Assembly (NCBI RefSeq): GCF_000761215.1
Contig: NZ_CP009438.1
Coordinates: 2,747,501 to 2,811,500, forward strand
Length of the DNA stretch: 64,000 nt
Source of the DNA: Streptomyces glaucescens
Lineage (GTDB): Bacteria; Actinomycetota; Actinomycetes; Streptomycetales; Streptomycetaceae
Direction: 5' to 3'
The notes below the pieces were generated by a model. The model did not search any database and was not told the DNA's origin. It was given only the letters and a program-made list of their open reading frames with translations. Position 1 is the stretch's first letter; every line of letters starts with the position of its first letter. Shown piece after piece: positions 62,955 through 64,000 of this stretch. Position numbers and translations under genes: made by a program.

Positions 62955-63926
62955 CTCCGGGTCGTCCAGCCAGGCCCACTCGCCGTGACCGGTGACCGTG
63001 ATGCCGTAGCGCTCCCGGCCGGGCCGTCCCTCGCGCTCCCACAGCGCGTACGCCTCCTGCGGGTCGAGGCTGCCGCGGGTGAGGGCGAACAGGAAGCGGA
63101 ACAGGTCGTCCTCGCGCCCCCGCCGGGGCACCGCGCCCAGCCCCGCCTGGTCCCCCGGGCCTGGGCCCGCCTCGCTCCGGCTGCCGCCGCGCAGCGGCAC
63201 GAAGTAGGCCGCGGTATCGAGGAAACGGCCCTCGGCCTGCCCGGGCCCGGCGACCGTGAGCAGCACGAGGCCGGTGGCGAGCGGGGTCAGGATCCGGCCG
63301 CCGGGGCGGCACTGGGCGAGCCAGGCGGGCGGGATCGACGGCAGTGCGCAGGTGGCGATGATCCGGTCGAAGGGCGCGCGTCCCGGCACCCCGCGCGCGC
63401 CGTCCCCGGTGACGACGACCGGGTGGTACCCGGCGGCGTCCAGGTGCCGCCGCGCGGACTCGGTGATCTCCGGTTCCAGATCGACGGTGGTGACGAGATC
63501 GCCGTCGCCGAGCCGGTGCGTGAGCAGCGCCGCGTTGTAGCCGCTGCCGGTGCCGATCTCCAGGACCCGGTCGCCGTCCCGCACCTCGAGCGCGGCCAGC
63601 ATCAGGGCCATGAGGGAGGGCTGGCTGCTGGAGGAGAGCAGTTCCCCGTCGCGCAGCCGGGTGGCCAGCGGGGCGTCGGCGTACGCGCCCTTCACCCAGC
63701 GCTCCCGCGCCCGCGGATCGGGGTGCTCGCCCCAGCGGCGTTCGTAGCCGCCCAGGACGCCGACGTAGTAGTAGGGGACGAACACGTGCCGGGGAACGGC
63801 CGCGAACGCCTCCCGCCACACCGGATCCGCGTCCCAGGCGCCGCTCGCCTCGATCTCGCGCACCAGCGCGGCCCGCGCCGAGGCGGCGAGGTCTTCCAGG
63901 TCCTTGTCGAGAGCGTGGGCAGCCAT
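62925..63926 (-). CDS. Protein-L-isoaspartate O-methyltransferase-like protein
   Basis: A 333-residue SAM-dependent methyltransferase of the PCMT-like group. The N-terminal part has AFAAVPRHVFVPYYY, where VPRxxFVP is a PCMT signature; the SAM motif I is VLEIGTGSGYNAALL, followed by VTTVDLEPEITESARRHL and a motif near PFDRIIATCALPSIPPAWLAQCRPGGRILTPL, matching the family. SSSQPSLMALML precedes motif I as in PCMT. The C-terminal ~110 residues are an extra domain seen in actinobacterial members that methylate other targets, for example in peptide tailoring, so repair of isoaspartate is not certain. It is convergent with the FHA gene and unlikely to belong to that cluster. Confidence 0.85.
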   Translation of the reverse strand: MAAHALDKDLEDLAASARAALVREIEASGAWDADPVWREAFAAVPRHVFVPYYYVGVLGGYERRWGEHPDPRARERWVKGAYADAPLATRLRDGELLSSSSQPSLMALMLAALEVRDGDRVLEIGTGSGYNAALLTHRLGDGDLVTTVDLEPEITESARRHLDAAGYHPVVVTGDGARGVPGRAPFDRIIATCALPSIPPAWLAQCRPGGRILTPLATGLVLLTVAGPGQAEGRFLDTAAYFVPLRGGSRSEAGPGPGDQAGLGAVPRRGREDDLFRFLFALTRGSLDPQEAYALWEREGRPGRERYGITVTGHGEWAWLDDPEGPYAWPLPG

Positions 63927-64000
63927 GGGTCCACTGTGCTGCGCGTCACACCTCGTAGGCGAGCATCCCAGGTCGCGGGCCGTCGAGTTGCGGTGGGCCT

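Noticed and set aside
57094..63819. Very long minus-strand frames (57094-60135 and 61117-63819) opposite the kinase, vWA and FHA genes
   Set aside because: Low-complexity Gly/Arg/Ala translations with no motif, complementary to genes with clear domains.

Overview
The window is very GC-rich, has GTG as well as ATG starts, compact operons and perfect GC-rich hairpin terminators. With the gene families present (mycothiol-linked nitroreductase homologue, Fe/Zn superoxide dismutase behind a Nur-type box, a PknG-type kinase, E. coli-type ArgG), this points to a Streptomyces chromosome, in a core-like rather than a mobile region. I see no rRNA, tRNA, CRISPR array, phage or insertion sequence.

Layout. 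1-8.7 kb: truncated Eis-like acetyltransferase, endonuclease VIII-like glycosylase, RpiB, two paralogous amino acid permeases around a flavin oxidase with an upstream mini-ORF, BioY, and SodF with its nickel-response operator. 8.9-13.8 kb: MMPL exporter with a coupled NarL-type two-component system, then a monothiol variant of the Rv2466c nitroreductase family. 13.9-21.7 kb: first aminopeptidase N, a winged-helix/Vsr-like protein, argG with ArgR-like repeats, a PPOX/VOC pair divergent from a CGNR regulator. 21.9-30 kb: large secreted subtilase, ECF sigma factor with a membrane partner, asd, a perfect 37-bp tandem repeat, MFS exporter and an F420/NADP-type oxidoreductase. 30.2-39.2 kb: second aminopeptidase N, then transporter, monooxygenase and regulator pairs (LysR, MarR, TetR) with clear operator repeats. 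39.3-47.7 kb: small membrane protein, malQ behind a coupled 79-residue ORF, secreted GH84 enzyme, HNH nuclease and MscS channel. 48-51.6 kb: ROK regulator, GH4 enzyme and sugar kinase, resembling a csn-type amino-sugar locus without its ABC transporter.

The most interesting part is 51.8-62.9 kb, a seven-gene same-strand cluster: a four-TM sensor (GlnX-like), a glutamate/aspartate-type binding protein (GlnH-like), a coiled-coil protein carrying a TTA codon, a PknG-type kinase, a PP2C phosphatase, a von Willebrand A protein and an FHA protein. It joins the actinobacterial GlnH-GlnX-PknG sensory pathway to a vWA/PP2C/kinase triad like that of TerY-P systems. The kinase, phosphatase and FHA protein each carry a pair of zinc-ribbon-like Cys motifs. 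The likely picture is extracellular amino acid sensing, passed by a membrane adaptor to a reversible Ser/Thr phosphorylation circuit read by an FHA domain, possibly timed by bldA. An isoaspartyl-methyltransferase-like gene closes the window.
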